DNA of 64,000 nt from Kofleriaceae bacterium. GTDB lineage: Bacteria; Myxococcota_A; Polyangia; Haliangiales; Haliangiaceae. The translations under genes and the position numbers were made by a program. Location of the stretch: the NCBI GenBank assembly GCA_024762925.1, contig JANTGM010000008.1:35743-99742 (forward strand), read 5' to 3'. How positions within the stretch are numbered: the stretch's first letter is position 1; the number at the start of each line of letters is the position of its first letter. Below are positions 55,958-64,000 of this stretch, in pieces. The notes beneath the pieces were generated by a model. That model had not been told where the DNA came from and searched no databases. It saw only the letters and a program-made list of their open reading frames with translations.

Positions 55958-56335
55958 CGTTCGTTCTCGCGAATGAAAAGCGCCACAGATTTTTTAAGCA
56001 CTTCCTTCTCCTTTCGGAGCTGTGCCACTTCCTTGCGAAGGCGTTCAAGTTCCTCGTCCTTGCCTTCGCCTCGACCGTTGGTTGCAGCAACCGCCATGTC
56101 TCCAAATCGCTTGCGCCACTCGTAAAGCTGGCTGGCCGCGACGCCCAAGCTCTTCGCGATTTCGGCAGCGGACTGCTCGCCTCGATCTAAGAGAAGGCGA
56201 ACTGCCTCACGCTTGAATTCTTCTGTGTATCGTTTGCTCTTCTTGGCCATGTTGGGCACCTTTCTTGAGGGTAAACCCTCTTTTTCGGTGTCCAAAGAAA
56301 CGGGGAAAGCTCACAAAGTTGGACTCGGAGCCCCG
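55865..56335 (-). mobile_element. IS3-family element remnant
   Basis: Comprises orfA, the first 31 codons of orfB and the upstream non-coding end. The catalytic part of orfB and the distal inverted repeat are missing. The outer boundary near 56335 is approximate because only one end remains. The element cannot move by itself. Confidence 0.65.
55954..56250 (-). CDS. IS3-family transposase OrfA
   Basis: 99 residues from ATG 56250 (MAKKSKRYTEEFKREAVRLL) with an HTH (AAEIAKSLGVAASQLYEWRK) and a C-terminal leucine-zipper-like coiled coil (ELERLRKEVAQLRKEKEVLK), the standard OrfA layout. It overlaps orfB by four bases (ATGA). OrfA alone is not an active transposase but binds inverted repeats and may inhibit related elements. 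An upstream in-frame Met at 56295 exists; the family starts at 56250. It is preceded by AAAGGTG. Confidence 0.85.
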   Translation of the reverse strand: MAKKSKRYTEEFKREAVRLLLDRGEQSAAEIAKSLGVAASQLYEWRKRFGDMAVAATNGRGEGKDEELERLRKEVAQLRKEKEVLKKSVALFIRENER

Positions 56336-56431
56336 TCCATCTGAGAGATTGCACTTTTCTGACTTCCAGAGAATCCCAACGGGCTCAGAAAGAGTTAACG
56401 GCTTGTGTCTCCGTCGTGATAGGTAGCGTCT

Positions 56432-57262
56432 GTGTCATTGCAAGACTTAATCAATACCGTCCACAGCAAAATCTATCCCACTGATGAGCGCAAGGCGGAG
56501 ATGGACGGCCTCATCGGTCCTGCCGCCATCCTTGTAAAACGCGACTTTCGTACCTTTGAAGGTGACGCCCTGGTAGGTGGCCGCATCGATCACGAAGCAC
56601 TTCGGGAAACGGGCGCTGCTCTCCTAGCAGAGCTCAAGGATCTCCGAGAACTCGAGATCAGAGAATTCGAGTTGCCTGACCTAGGCCCTATCTCTCAGAT
56701 GACGAGTCTGAGCAAGATCCACTTGATGGAGGTTGCTGCAAGGGATCTCTCACCACTTTCCTGCCTCCCCGGCCTCACCTCCCTCACTATCCTTTGGAAC
56801 GCCGTGCCGCTGACCTTGGCACCGCTACCGACACTGGAAACCCTCGCACTCTCCTGGTCCAAGGTGGAAGATTTTGGCCCTCTCGCGACCTGCCATCATC
56901 TCCGAGTATTGACGCTGACAGGAACGTCAATTGACAGCCTTGCGCCCTTAGCTGCGCTTCGCCAACTCAAGGAGCTCACCTTGAGTGACACCGCCATCTC
57001 AACGATTTCCCCTCTGGGCGAAACTGAGAATCTTCAGAAGCTCGCTCTCAATGGCACACAAGTCTCCGATCTTGCTCCGCTGAAGACCCTCTCGCGTCTG
57101 GAGTATGTCTGGCTCGGTGAGAGCGAGGTAAGCAATCTGGATGCGCTTGAGGATTTGCCTCTCAAAGAGGTCTCTATTGGACAAGATCCATCGCCGGCAC
57201 TTCGTCGAGCCAGTAAGAAACTACAACGGAAAAGACCCGACATTCACATTTACGAAGGCTAA
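56432..57262 (+). CDS. Leucine-rich repeat protein
   Basis: 276 residues, GTG start. After 70 leading residues come about eight LRRs of some 20-22 residues with L-x-x-L-x-L-x-x-T patterns, e.g. LEIREFELPDLGPISQMTSL, LRVLTLTGTSIDSLAPLAAL, LKELTLSDTAISTISPLGET and LQKLALNGTQVSDLAPLKTL, as in bacterial internalin-type repeats. No signal peptide, so it is likely cytoplasmic. It neighbours ankyrin-like and beta-repeat genes, consistent with a protein-interaction or immunity cluster. It ends shortly before the tRNA terminator. Confidence 0.82.
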   Translation: MSLQDLINTVHSKIYPTDERKAEMDGLIGPAAILVKRDFRTFEGDALVGGRIDHEALRETGAALLAELKDLRELEIREFELPDLGPISQMTSLSKIHLMEVAARDLSPLSCLPGLTSLTILWNAVPLTLAPLPTLETLALSWSKVEDFGPLATCHHLRVLTLTGTSIDSLAPLAALRQLKELTLSDTAISTISPLGETENLQKLALNGTQVSDLAPLKTLSRLEYVWLGESEVSNLDALEDLPLKEVSIGQDPSPALRRASKKLQRKRPDIHIYEG

Positions 57263-57387
57263 TCCTTGTAAGGGCCCCCTAGTGAGGAGCGTTACGAGGC
57301 CACTGCGGCAGCTCTGGAGGCAATCAAAGTGTAGTACCAACGAAGTCGGACACGGGTCGGACAAAAGTCGGACACGGTCAAGAAAGC

Positions 57388-57421
57388 CAAAAGGCCCTCC
57401 GGTTAAGTACCGAAGAGCCTT
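57388..57421 (-). terminator. Rho-independent terminator of the tRNA-fMet gene
   Basis: On the minus strand AAGGCTCTTCGGT-ACTTA-ACCGGAGGGCCTT forms a 13-pair stem (with three G-U pairs) and is followed by TTTTGG. It begins nine bases after the tRNA CCA end and belongs to the tRNA transcript. Confidence 0.85.
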
Positions 57422-57429
57422 CTAGTTTT

Positions 57430-57506
<77 letters not shown>

Positions 57507-57622
57507 TCAAGTGAGGAGCTTTCTACGCGACCGAGCGGGCTCTGTCAACACCTTGGACGAATTCGGGAGCAAATAAATACTGAATCATGCTCTGAGGATA
57601 GGGCTGATATTCTGACCTTCTC

Positions 57623-59902
57623 GTGGCCTCATCGACTCCGCCAAGGCGACCGTGGTTTCGCCGCGTCAACGCTCCTCTATGGGCCGCGATGATCGCTACG
57701 GTCGTTTGCGCCCTCCTCTACACGGCACATCGGGCGGGCATTCTCGAAGTTCCAGGCCTCGTTTCGTGGGAGCAACGGTCCATCGATATCCGCTTTCGAC
57801 TGCGCGGCACAGTGGCCCCAAAGGACGATCGAGTCATCATCGTCGCCTTGGACAACGCCACCCGCAGAGGCATGCCCTCGCTGTGGCAAAACCGTCGCGG
57901 CTTCTCCAAACTCATTCGCAAGATCAGCGAGTCCAAGCCGCGAGCGTTTGGTGTTGATGCGTTCTTTGCGTCTCCCGAAATCAACCTGAGCAGCAAGACG
58001 GTGGCAGAGGTGCGCCGTGCCCTCGAGCAGCTTGGCACAGAAGAGGCGCTCTCTGCCGCCGGCACCGTTGCCAGCAAAGCCCTGGCGAGTGTCGACGCGG
58101 AAACGCGCGGTGATGCCGTGCTTGCGGATGCAGTCGGAGAGAGCGAATCCCTTGTGCTCGCCCTGCTCTTCTACTTGGGAGGAACGCCGCTTGCCCCTGG
58201 CACCGAGGAGCGCGTTGGCACTGAGCATGCCCGAGTCGATGAATCTCTCTTCCTCGATCAACCAAAGGACCAGCGGCCTCCACAGGCCTCTGGTCTGGTC
58301 GCTCCACTGCAAGTGATTGGCGAGAAGACCCGACATATGGGCCACGTGAATGTTCGCCACGATGCTGATGGCATGGTGCGAGAAGCGCCGCTGCTGATTG
58401 AAAGCGGTGGCCGTTTCTACCAGAGCCTTAGCCTCAAACTCGCAAGCATGGAGCGCGGAGTTCACACGAGCTATGCAAGTGGGAACTCCTTTGTGACTTT
58501 GGGCGATCAGAAGATTCCCTTGGACTCACAGACCTTCGCGCGCATCGCCTATCTCGGCCCCAATAAGACGTTTCCGCGAATCTCCGCCGTGGAAGTCATG
58601 GAGTCAAATGGGCCGAACCCTGCACTGCACGACAAGATCGTTCTCTTGGGCTACACCGATTCCGCACGCGACAAGATAACCACTCCTCTTGAGCGTCGTC
58701 TCGACGGTGTGGAATTGCACGCAACCCTTGTGCACAATCTCTTACACGGAGAGCTTCTGCGGCACACTGGAGCAAGCACCACAATACTCGTCATTCTGCT
58801 TTTTGGAAGCCTTCTGGCGGTTCTACAGCTGCGCTCGGTGCGCAAGCGCGGCACTTGGATGGTGGGGATTGGATCGCTCTCCCTCTTCACTGCCTACTGC
58901 ATTGTTGCGCAACTCGTTTTCTCGAGGACCAATCTCGTCATCGAAGTGGCGGCGCCCTTGGTGAGCGCGCTTGTCATAACGCTCACCGCACTCAGTACCG
59001 CTTTGGCCACAGAGGGGCGTGAGAAGGCGCAGCTTCGCTCGGCCTTTGGTCAATACCTGCAATCCACCTTGGTTGAACGGTTGCTCCAAGATCCCGCTCG
59101 CCTGCGTCTGGGTGGCCAACGACGGGAACTCACGGTCCTCTTTTCCGACATCCGCGGCTTCTCTCGCTTCTCGGAACAGCTGGAACCAGAACTTCTCTCA
59201 GACTTCCTCAATGAGTATCTCACGCCAATGACCGAGCTTGTCATGCAGGAATCGGGAATGCTGGACAAGTACATCGGCGACGCAGTGATGGCGGTCTACG
59301 GTGCCCCGCTGGCCGTGGACAATCACGCCGCTCGCGCCTGTGCAACGGCCTTGGGCATGCAAGCGGCGTTGGTGCCTCTGAACAAGAGCTGGAAAGACCA
59401 CAACCTGCCAGAGATTCAAATTGGAATCGGAATCAACACGGGGACGATGAGTGTTGGAAATATGGGTTCGGAGCGTCGCTTTGACTACACGGTAATGGGC
59501 GATGCTGTGAACTTAGGAGCACGTCTCGAAAGCCTCACCAAGACCTATGGTGTGAAGGTTCTTGTCGGTGCAAACACGATGCAAGCTGCCAAGCAAGAGT
59601 TCGTCTTTCGTGAACTTGATCGGGTTCGCGTGATGGGACGAAGCGCCGCAGCCAGTGTGTATGAGCTTTGTGGCACCACCGATGCCCCCAGTCTCACGAA
59701 CGCCCAACGCGATCTCTTTGCCCAAGGGCTAGCCGCGTATCGCGAACAAGACTGGGAGCGGTGCGAGAGCCAGCTGCGCGAGTTTCTGAGGCAAGTTCCC
59801 GATGACGGACCGAGCCAGACCCTCATCGAACGGCTGTCCGAGTTGCGGATGAGTGACCTTGGAGAGGACTGGGATGGCGTCTACGATCAGCGCGAGAAGT
59901 AG
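57623..59902 (+). CDS. CHASE2-domain adenylate/guanylate cyclase
   Basis: 759 residues, GTG start. N-terminal membrane helix (LWAAMIATVVCALLYTA), a CHASE2 sensor domain (about 45-380: SIDIRFRLRG, FGVDAFFASPE, GHVNVRHDADGMVRE, KIVLLGYTDSARDK), three more helices (about 385-465) and a class III cyclase (LTVLFSDIRGFSRFSEQ, LDKYIGDAVMAVYGAP, YTVMGDAVNLGARLES). The metal Asp residues and the adenine-site Lys (DKYIGD) are present, so it should make cAMP. It has a C-terminal TPR-like tail. The dual-cNMP-domain protein at 19561 is a possible effector. It starts 116 bases from the tRNA. Confidence 0.93.
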   Translation: MASSTPPRRPWFRRVNAPLWAAMIATVVCALLYTAHRAGILEVPGLVSWEQRSIDIRFRLRGTVAPKDDRVIIVALDNATRRGMPSLWQNRRGFSKLIRKISESKPRAFGVDAFFASPEINLSSKTVAEVRRALEQLGTEEALSAAGTVASKALASVDAETRGDAVLADAVGESESLVLALLFYLGGTPLAPGTEERVGTEHARVDESLFLDQPKDQRPPQASGLVAPLQVIGEKTRHMGHVNVRHDADGMVREAPLLIESGGRFYQSLSLKLASMERGVHTSYASGNSFVTLGDQKIPLDSQTFARIAYLGPNKTFPRISAVEVMESNGPNPALHDKIVLLGYTDSARDKITTPLERRLDGVELHATLVHNLLHGELLRHTGASTTILVILLFGSLLAVLQLRSVRKRGTWMVGIGSLSLFTAYCIVAQLVFSRTNLVIEVAAPLVSALVITLTALSTALATEGREKAQLRSAFGQYLQSTLVERLLQDPARLRLGGQRRELTVLFSDIRGFSRFSEQLEPELLSDFLNEYLTPMTELVMQESGMLDKYIGDAVMAVYGAPLAVDNHAARACATALGMQAALVPLNKSWKDHNLPEIQIGIGINTGTMSVGNMGSERRFDYTVMGDAVNLGARLESLTKTYGVKVLVGANTMQAAKQEFVFRELDRVRVMGRSAAASVYELCGTTDAPSLTNAQRDLFAQGLAAYREQDWERCESQLREFLRQVPDDGPSQTLIERLSELRMSDLGEDWDGVYDQREK

Positions 59903-59919
59903 GCCTGCCACCTGGCGCA

Positions 59920-59948
59920 TTGACCCAAAAGCTTCGCATTGCTAAACA
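59920..59948 (+). promoter_or_regulatory. Possible sigma-70-like promoter before marR-type gene
   Basis: TTGACC (59920-59925), a 17-base spacer and TAAACA (59943-59948) precede the GTG start at 59955 by six bases. That would give a leaderless or very short-leader mRNA. The -10 match is only partial. Confidence 0.35.
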
Positions 59949-59954
59949 TCTTAG

Positions 59955-60419
59955 GTGGGCAAGAAGAAGCACATCGACCGCATCGTCGAAACTGCCATCT
60001 ACCTGCAAAGCGAGACCAGGCGGCTCGCCAAGGAGCAATGTGCGCTCCACGGCATTACCGCAACTCAACTCGCCGTCATCAAGCTGCTCATAGAAATTGG
60101 CGATCTTAGCCTCTCGGAGTTGAGCAAGAAAATGGCGGCGCGCAACAGCACCATCACAGGCATTGTCGATCGAATGGCAACTGCTGACCTCGTGAAGCGT
60201 GCTCGAAGCCAAGAGGATGGTCGCGTCTGGATGATCCAGCTCACGGACAAGGGGCGCGACATTGCTACCAAGGTCGACGTTGCACCGTGGGATCTGCTTA
60301 GAAATTCTCTTAGTTCCCTCACGCAATCGGAAGTCAATCAACTCATCGGCCTTTTGGGAAAGCTTGCAGCGCACGTCGAGCAAGCAGCCTGCAATGGCGA
60401 AGCAAGCGAGGCACCATGA
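59955..60419 (+). CDS. MarR-family transcriptional regulator
   Basis: 154 residues with a winged [43 protein letters not shown] (recognition helix) and [18 protein letters not shown] (wing). GTG start. Its last four bases (ATGA) overlap the next gene. MarR proteins usually repress their own operon and respond to a small ligand, here possibly the substrate of the beta-keto-acid cleavage enzyme next to it. Confidence 0.88.
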   Translation: MGKKKHIDRIVETAIYLQSETRRLAKEQCALHGITATQLAVIKLLIEIGDLSLSELSKKMAARNSTITGIVDRMATADLVKRARSQEDGRVWMIQLTDKGRDIATKVDVAPWDLLRNSLSSLTQSEVNQLIGLLGKLAAHVEQAACNGEASEAP

Positions 60420-61282
60420 ACGCAACTGACAAGGTCATCATTTCCTGCGCCCTGACCGGGGCTGTCACGTCGAAGAGCCACTGCCCAGCCATTCCCTATA
60501 CGCCCGTGGAAATCGCCGAAGAAGCTGAGCGGGCCTACAACGCTGGGGCTGCCATCGTGCACATCCACGCGCGCACCGATGAAGGCGCCCCGAGCTGGGA
60601 TGCCGAGGTCTTTGCAAGCATCCAGCAAGAAGTCACAAAGCGCTGCCCTGTGCTCATCAACTGGTCCACAGGGGGCGCTGGCCCTATGAGCGAGCGGGTC
60701 GCCCACCTGGATCGAACCAAACCGCATATTGCCGCCCTAAACATGGGCTCTATGAATTACGCGAAGTGGCGCCAAAGCAAGGGCGCATTTGCATTCAAAT
60801 TTGTCTTTCAAAACTCCTTCGATGACATCATCGCCTTTGCCAAAGCGATTCAGGCTTGTGGCGCAAAGCCCGAGATGGAGTGCTTCGATACAGGACACGT
60901 CTACTCCCATCGCGTCCTCGAGGACATGGGCCTCATTGCGAAGCCGTATCACTTCTCCTTCATCATGGGCGTTCTTGGTGGGATCCCGGCCACGGCGCGT
61001 CATCTGTCATTTCAAGCGGAGAATGTGCCAGCCGGATCGCGCTGGAAGGTCATTGGCATCTCGCGAGATCAGTGGAGGCTGTGCATGGCGGCCTTGAGCC
61101 TCGGCGGTGACATCCGCGTCGGCCTCGAAGACAACTTCTATCTTCCAAGCGGCGAGATGGCGCGCTCGAATGGGGAGCTTGTCGAAGAAGCCAGCAAGCT
61201 TGCACAGCTCTCAGGACGCAGTGTAGCAACGGTGGATGAAGCGAGAGCCCTCTTGTGGCCCAACGGAGGCGGGAATTTCTGA
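60416..61282 (+). CDS. Beta-keto acid cleavage enzyme (BKACE, DUF849)
   Basis: 288 residues: [40 protein letters not shown] (zinc His-His), [18 protein letters not shown] and [19 protein letters not shown] are family-typical, including the Glu that aids catalysis. BKACE enzymes condense acetyl-CoA with a beta-keto acid to give acetoacetate and a new CoA ester (Kce cleaves 3-keto-5-aminohexanoate in lysine breakdown). The exact substrate is unclear. It overlaps the MarR gene by four bases. Confidence 0.9.
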   Translation: MNATDKVIISCALTGAVTSKSHCPAIPYTPVEIAEEAERAYNAGAAIVHIHARTDEGAPSWDAEVFASIQQEVTKRCPVLINWSTGGAGPMSERVAHLDRTKPHIAALNMGSMNYAKWRQSKGAFAFKFVFQNSFDDIIAFAKAIQACGAKPEMECFDTGHVYSHRVLEDMGLIAKPYHFSFIMGVLGGIPATARHLSFQAENVPAGSRWKVIGISRDQWRLCMAALSLGGDIRVGLEDNFYLPSGEMARSNGELVEEASKLAQLSGRSVATVDEARALLWPNGGGNF

Positions 61283-62120
61283 TTCCATTCCATACGACGG
61301 CCCGTATCGCCACGAGCTGCAAACGACCGCTGCCATTATCAAGAAGGCTGGTGCGATTCCCCTGCGCTACCACGGCCTTGCCCTTAGCGTTGAGCGCAAA
61401 GAAGGGGACGAGCCGGTCACCCTCGCAGATCGCGAGTGCTCAGAGTTTCTCGTAGCTGCGATGACCAAGGCGTTCCCCGAGGATGTCATCATTTCCGAAG
61501 AGGCTGCAGACGATCTTAGGCGTCTCGATGCCGAGCGTGTCTGGTACATCGATCCGATCGATGGCACCAAGTCGTTCATCGCAGGTGGCACAGGTTATTG
61601 CGTCATGCTGGGCCTTGCCATTGAACACCGCCCGGTCTTTGGCCTCCTCTACCAGCCCAACTTGGGCACTCTGATCTATGGATGCGCAGGTGGCGGGGCC
61701 TGGGTTCAACGCGGCTTGGACGAGCCCAGACGACTGCAGTGTTCCGCACTCCGCGATCCTGGCCACGCCCGTCTCCTATCCAAGCACGGCGGCGACCGGA
61801 AGGCGATCCGAGAAGCCTTTGGCTTTGCCGAGGATGAACCACTCGGGGCGATCGGAATCAAGCTGGCCGCCATGGCCCTTGGCGCCTGCGAACTGTACGT
61901 AAACCCCGCAAGCAACTGTTCGAGCTGGGATGTCTGCGGCCCAGAAATTCTCTTAGAGGAGGCCGGAGGGAAACTAACGGATATGCATGGCCAGCCAATT
62001 CGCTACGACAACGCGGCCACAACTAGCCTGCAGGAGGGCCTGGTCGCATCCAACGGCCCAATGCACGACACCTTCGTGGCGCGCCTCACAGCGCTCTGCC
62101 CCAAGCCATCCCCCGCATAA
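61236..62120 (+). CDS. Inositol-monophosphatase-family phosphatase (CysQ/IMPase-like)
   Basis: Li-sensitive phosphatase fold: [23 protein letters not shown], the metal motif [15 protein letters not shown] and the C-terminal [17 protein letters not shown]. The last motif has C where A is usual in WDxAA. Members dephosphorylate inositol phosphate, PAP (CysQ) or histidinol phosphate. The start at 61236 overlaps the preceding gene by 47 bases; a later start would be needed to avoid this but no good ATG/GTG with SD is seen, so it is tentative. Confidence 0.82.
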   Translation: MKREPSCGPTEAGISDSIPYDGPYRHELQTTAAIIKKAGAIPLRYHGLALSVERKEGDEPVTLADRECSEFLVAAMTKAFPEDVIISEEAADDLRRLDAERVWYIDPIDGTKSFIAGGTGYCVMLGLAIEHRPVFGLLYQPNLGTLIYGCAGGGAWVQRGLDEPRRLQCSALRDPGHARLLSKHGGDRKAIREAFGFAEDEPLGAIGIKLAAMALGACELYVNPASNCSSWDVCGPEILLEEAGGKLTDMHGQPIRYDNAATTSLQEGLVASNGPMHDTFVARLTALCPKPSPA

Positions 62121-62557
62121 TGCAGAGCCCGGCGCCACACGATCTGATTCTTTATGACGGCGTCTGCGGTCTCTGCGACCGCTTTGTGCAGTTTCTGCTG
62201 GCTCGTGATTCGAGCGACCGCTACCGGTTTGCGGCTCTGCAGTCTTCACTTGGGCGGGAAGCCGTCATGCGTCATGGGGGCGATCCTGATGCGGTAAGCA
62301 CCGTCTACCTGATCGAGCATTGGGGCACGGACCGAGAACAAGCAAAGACCCGGGGCAAGGCGGCTCTCTACGCCATCGACAAGCTGGGCGGAGGCTGGCG
62401 CGTCCTGGGGCTTTTGCGCGTCTTGCCAGCGTTCCTGCTCAACTTTGGCTATGCCGTCGTGGCTAGGTTGCGCTATCGGCTCTTTGGGAAACTCGATGCA
62501 TGCCCCATCCCATCACCGGCAACGAAGCACAAGTTCCTCGACGCAGAGACGAAGTGA
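62120..62557 (+). CDS. DCC-family thiol-disulfide oxidoreductase (DUF393)
   Basis: 145 residues with the DxxCxxC signature (YDGVCGLCDRFVQFL) and the conserved RFAALQSSLGRE stretch plus VLPAFLLNFGY. Its start overlaps the preceding stop (TAATG). These proteins are predicted to be redox-active but are poorly studied. It is probably in the same operon. Confidence 0.85.
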   Translation: MQSPAPHDLILYDGVCGLCDRFVQFLLARDSSDRYRFAALQSSLGREAVMRHGGDPDAVSTVYLIEHWGTDREQAKTRGKAALYAIDKLGGGWRVLGLLRVLPAFLLNFGYAVVARLRYRLFGKLDACPIPSPATKHKFLDAETK

Positions 62558-62573
62558 CTTACACTTTCTGTTG

Positions 62574-63908
62574 GTGGCCCGTCGTTTTCTAGTTCTGATT
62601 TTCCTCATGGCATGCTCTCGCCAGTCGCCAGCACCGATGTGGGGGGCGCCGGTACCACAGGTGCTGGCTGCCAAGACTGTCAAACCGCCCCCGGAGCCTG
62701 ATCCGCCCCTGGAGCCTGATCCGCCCCTCGAACGGGTCTTTGCGCCAGGTGACTCACTAGAGGTTGCTCACAGAGGCGTCGATGGGGATGTTCTTATAGC
62801 GCCTTCACTGCGCTCCCCGAAGACCTTCGGCACCACTCTCTTAAGTCGCGGGCTTCACGTGCTCAAGTTTCGCGCAGACGGCACCGTTCGATGGAGCGTG
62901 CAACTCACGACCAATCCAGAGGCACGTGCGACATCTGTTGCGGTCGATAGCTCGGGCCACATCTACCTGGCTGGATCGTTCGCTAGAGAGTTTCGTGTCG
63001 GTGACGAAGTCATGATGGCACAAGGGGACCGGGACGTGTTCGTTGTGAGTCTTGATTTGCATGGAACGCTGCGCTGGATGCGTTCTCTTGGCGGGGTGGC
63101 CCGGGAAGAGGTCTTGGATATCTCGATTTCGGAAGATGCGAACCGACTCGTCGTCGGCGGCTGGGCCGAAAGCACATTCGTGTTCAACAGAACTCGATAC
63201 AGCGGCAGGGGGTCCGCAAAGGACGGCTTTGCTGCGATCTACGACCTGGATGGCAAGCCAGAGTGGTGCAAGCGATTTATTGGGCGCGGCGCCAAGCGTG
63301 TGCGTGCGGTTGGATTCGATCAAGACGAGCTTATCGTCACGGGCACATTTATCGATTCACTGTACCTTGGGACGGAAACTCTCAAATCTCAGGGAGAATC
63401 AGATATATTCTTAGCACGCTTTCACGCCAACGGTGAGCTGCAATGGGAACGCCACTGGGGCAGCCGCAAGGCCGATGTCGTCCGCGCCATGCGTGTGAAC
63501 CCAGATGGTGGCGTGACGCTCGCTGCGGCGTCGCACGATGATTTGCGCATCGGCGATACGCACCTGCCGAGCCTAGGAGGCAGTGACCTGCTTCTGTGGC
63601 AAGTGGGGCGCGATGGCACCACAGGGAAATCGCTCCGACTCGGAGGGACTGGTGATGAGGTGCCTACCGAAATCCTCCAGCATGGCCCCACCAAAGTCGC
63701 TGGTGTACACGTTGGCGCGACCAACCTGGGGTTCGAACCCCTCCCGGGTGGCACCTTGCCCAGGGCCTTCACGATTTCCTTGGACGAGGAGTTCCGCGTG
63801 ATTCGCAGTGGCACCACAGGCTGGCAGCAGTTGTACTTGGGCGCGGGGGGTGTGGTAGATGATGTCGAATTGGGCAAGACCGAAGCTGGGACCATTCTCC
63901 GCTACTAG
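62574..63908 (+). CDS. Beta-propeller-like lipoprotein
   Basis: GTG 62574 (or TTG 62571) gives a lipoprotein signal (VARRFLVLIFLMAC). After a Pro-rich linker with a tandem EPDPPL repeat, the mature part has about six similar blades of the SBBP type (GLHVLKFRADGTVRWSVQL, DVFVVSLDLHGTLRWMRSLG, DGFAAIYDLDGKPEWCKRFI, DIFLARFHANGELQWERHWG). Such proteins are often surface receptors or adhesins. It follows the DCC gene after 16 bases. Its TAG stop is part of the CTAG end of repeat copy C. Confidence 0.75.
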   Translation: MARRFLVLIFLMACSRQSPAPMWGAPVPQVLAAKTVKPPPEPDPPLEPDPPLERVFAPGDSLEVAHRGVDGDVLIAPSLRSPKTFGTTLLSRGLHVLKFRADGTVRWSVQLTTNPEARATSVAVDSSGHIYLAGSFAREFRVGDEVMMAQGDRDVFVVSLDLHGTLRWMRSLGGVAREEVLDISISEDANRLVVGGWAESTFVFNRTRYSGRGSAKDGFAAIYDLDGKPEWCKRFIGRGAKRVRAVGFDQDELIVTGTFIDSLYLGTETLKSQGESDIFLARFHANGELQWERHWGSRKADVVRAMRVNPDGGVTLAAASHDDLRIGDTHLPSLGGSDLLLWQVGRDGTTGKSLRLGGTGDEVPTEILQHGPTKVAGVHVGATNLGFEPLPGGTLPRAFTISLDEEFRVIRSGTTGWQQLYLGAGGVVDDVELGKTEAGTILRY

Positions 63909-64000
63909 TGCGCGATCCATGGACATTGATTCGTGATCGCGAAGTCAGCTCGTTTGCTGGCGAGGCGGGAAGAGGGAGTTTGCTGGGGCAAGCGACCGAG
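63905..64000 (+). repeat. MITE-like repeat, copy C (runs off the window)
   Basis: Starts CTAGTGCGCGATCCATGGAC at 63905 and matches copies A and B for all 96 visible bases, with the ACATTG and GATCGCGAAGTCAGCTCG stretches. As with copies A and B, the upstream gene's TAG stop (63906-63908) is within the CTAG. The right end lies outside the window. Confidence 0.85.

Noticed and set aside
57263..57387. Short direct repeats (GTCGGACAC) between the LRR gene and the tRNA terminator
   Set aside because: Two or three short copies only, no regular spacers; not a CRISPR and no clear element ends.

Overview
This window looks like a chromosome segment from a free-living, Gram-negative, GC-rich bacterium of the Myxococcota/deltaproteobacterial kind. 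The evidence is the dense set of two-component regulators (NtrC-type, PhoB-type, receiver-only and receiver-kinase fusions), many lipoproteins with clear lipoboxes, PilZ proteins, a CHASE2-cyclase, a membrane iron-sulfur electron-transfer protein of the ETF:menaquinone oxidoreductase type, and metabolic genes packed with 1-14 base overlaps. The placement is inferred from gene content; no marker gene fixes the taxon.

Layout. 1-2953: the 3' part of an M74 murein endopeptidase gene, a histidine kinase, an exonuclease/phosphatase-family lipoprotein and a small Cys-rich lipoprotein. 2950-6409: a mobile-element island made of a MITE-like repeat, the end of a second copy, an IS481-type element with a -1 frame disruption, and an ISNCY-type element whose transposase is decayed but which carries an intact DUF6933 gene. 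6629-10130: NtrC-type regulator, second repeat copy, receiver-only protein, receiver-kinase fusion. 10127-14555: a DnaK lacking its lid, a J-like/TPR protein with HPN instead of HPD, a small charged protein and a large lipoprotein. 14605-22822: an orphan LuxR-type HTH, an FN3-like lipoprotein, a glycosyltransferase, asparagine synthase with a small membrane protein, a TPR/dual cNMP-binding protein, a class IV aminotransferase and a lipoprotein. 23008-27569: a PhoB-type two-component pair, a phasin/histone-like protein, a PilZ protein and a DUF721 protein.

27629-43428 is the housekeeping core: a complete trpEGDCFBA operon, divergent glyA, a sensor-kinase gene split by one in-frame TGA, accD-folC, a pseudo-receiver, a glycosyltransferase and purM-purN. 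43434-54468 holds an FAD-type oxidoreductase, a metallophosphoesterase, the membrane Fe-S oxidoreductase, a lipoprotein plus HEAT/outer-membrane pair, PilZ, bestrophin, and a lipoprotein with one CxxCH haem motif. 54581-57506 is a second accessory patch: two unknown genes, an IS3 orfA whose orfB is fused to ankyrin repeats, an LRR protein and an initiator tRNA. 57623-63908 holds a CHASE2-adenylate cyclase and a compact operon (MarR, beta-keto-acid cleavage enzyme, inositol-phosphatase family, DCC thiol protein, beta-propeller-like lipoprotein).

The most unusual signal is a roughly 180-250 bp repeat family ending in CTAGTGCGCGATCCA. Three copies sit exactly on the TAG stop codon of the upstream gene, which fits an IS630-type target (CTAG, TA duplicated) that leaves the protein unchanged. 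Other oddities are the split kinase with a perfect hairpin downstream of its TGA, the DUF6933 passenger gene, the lidless DnaK/HPN pair and the IS3-ankyrin chimera.
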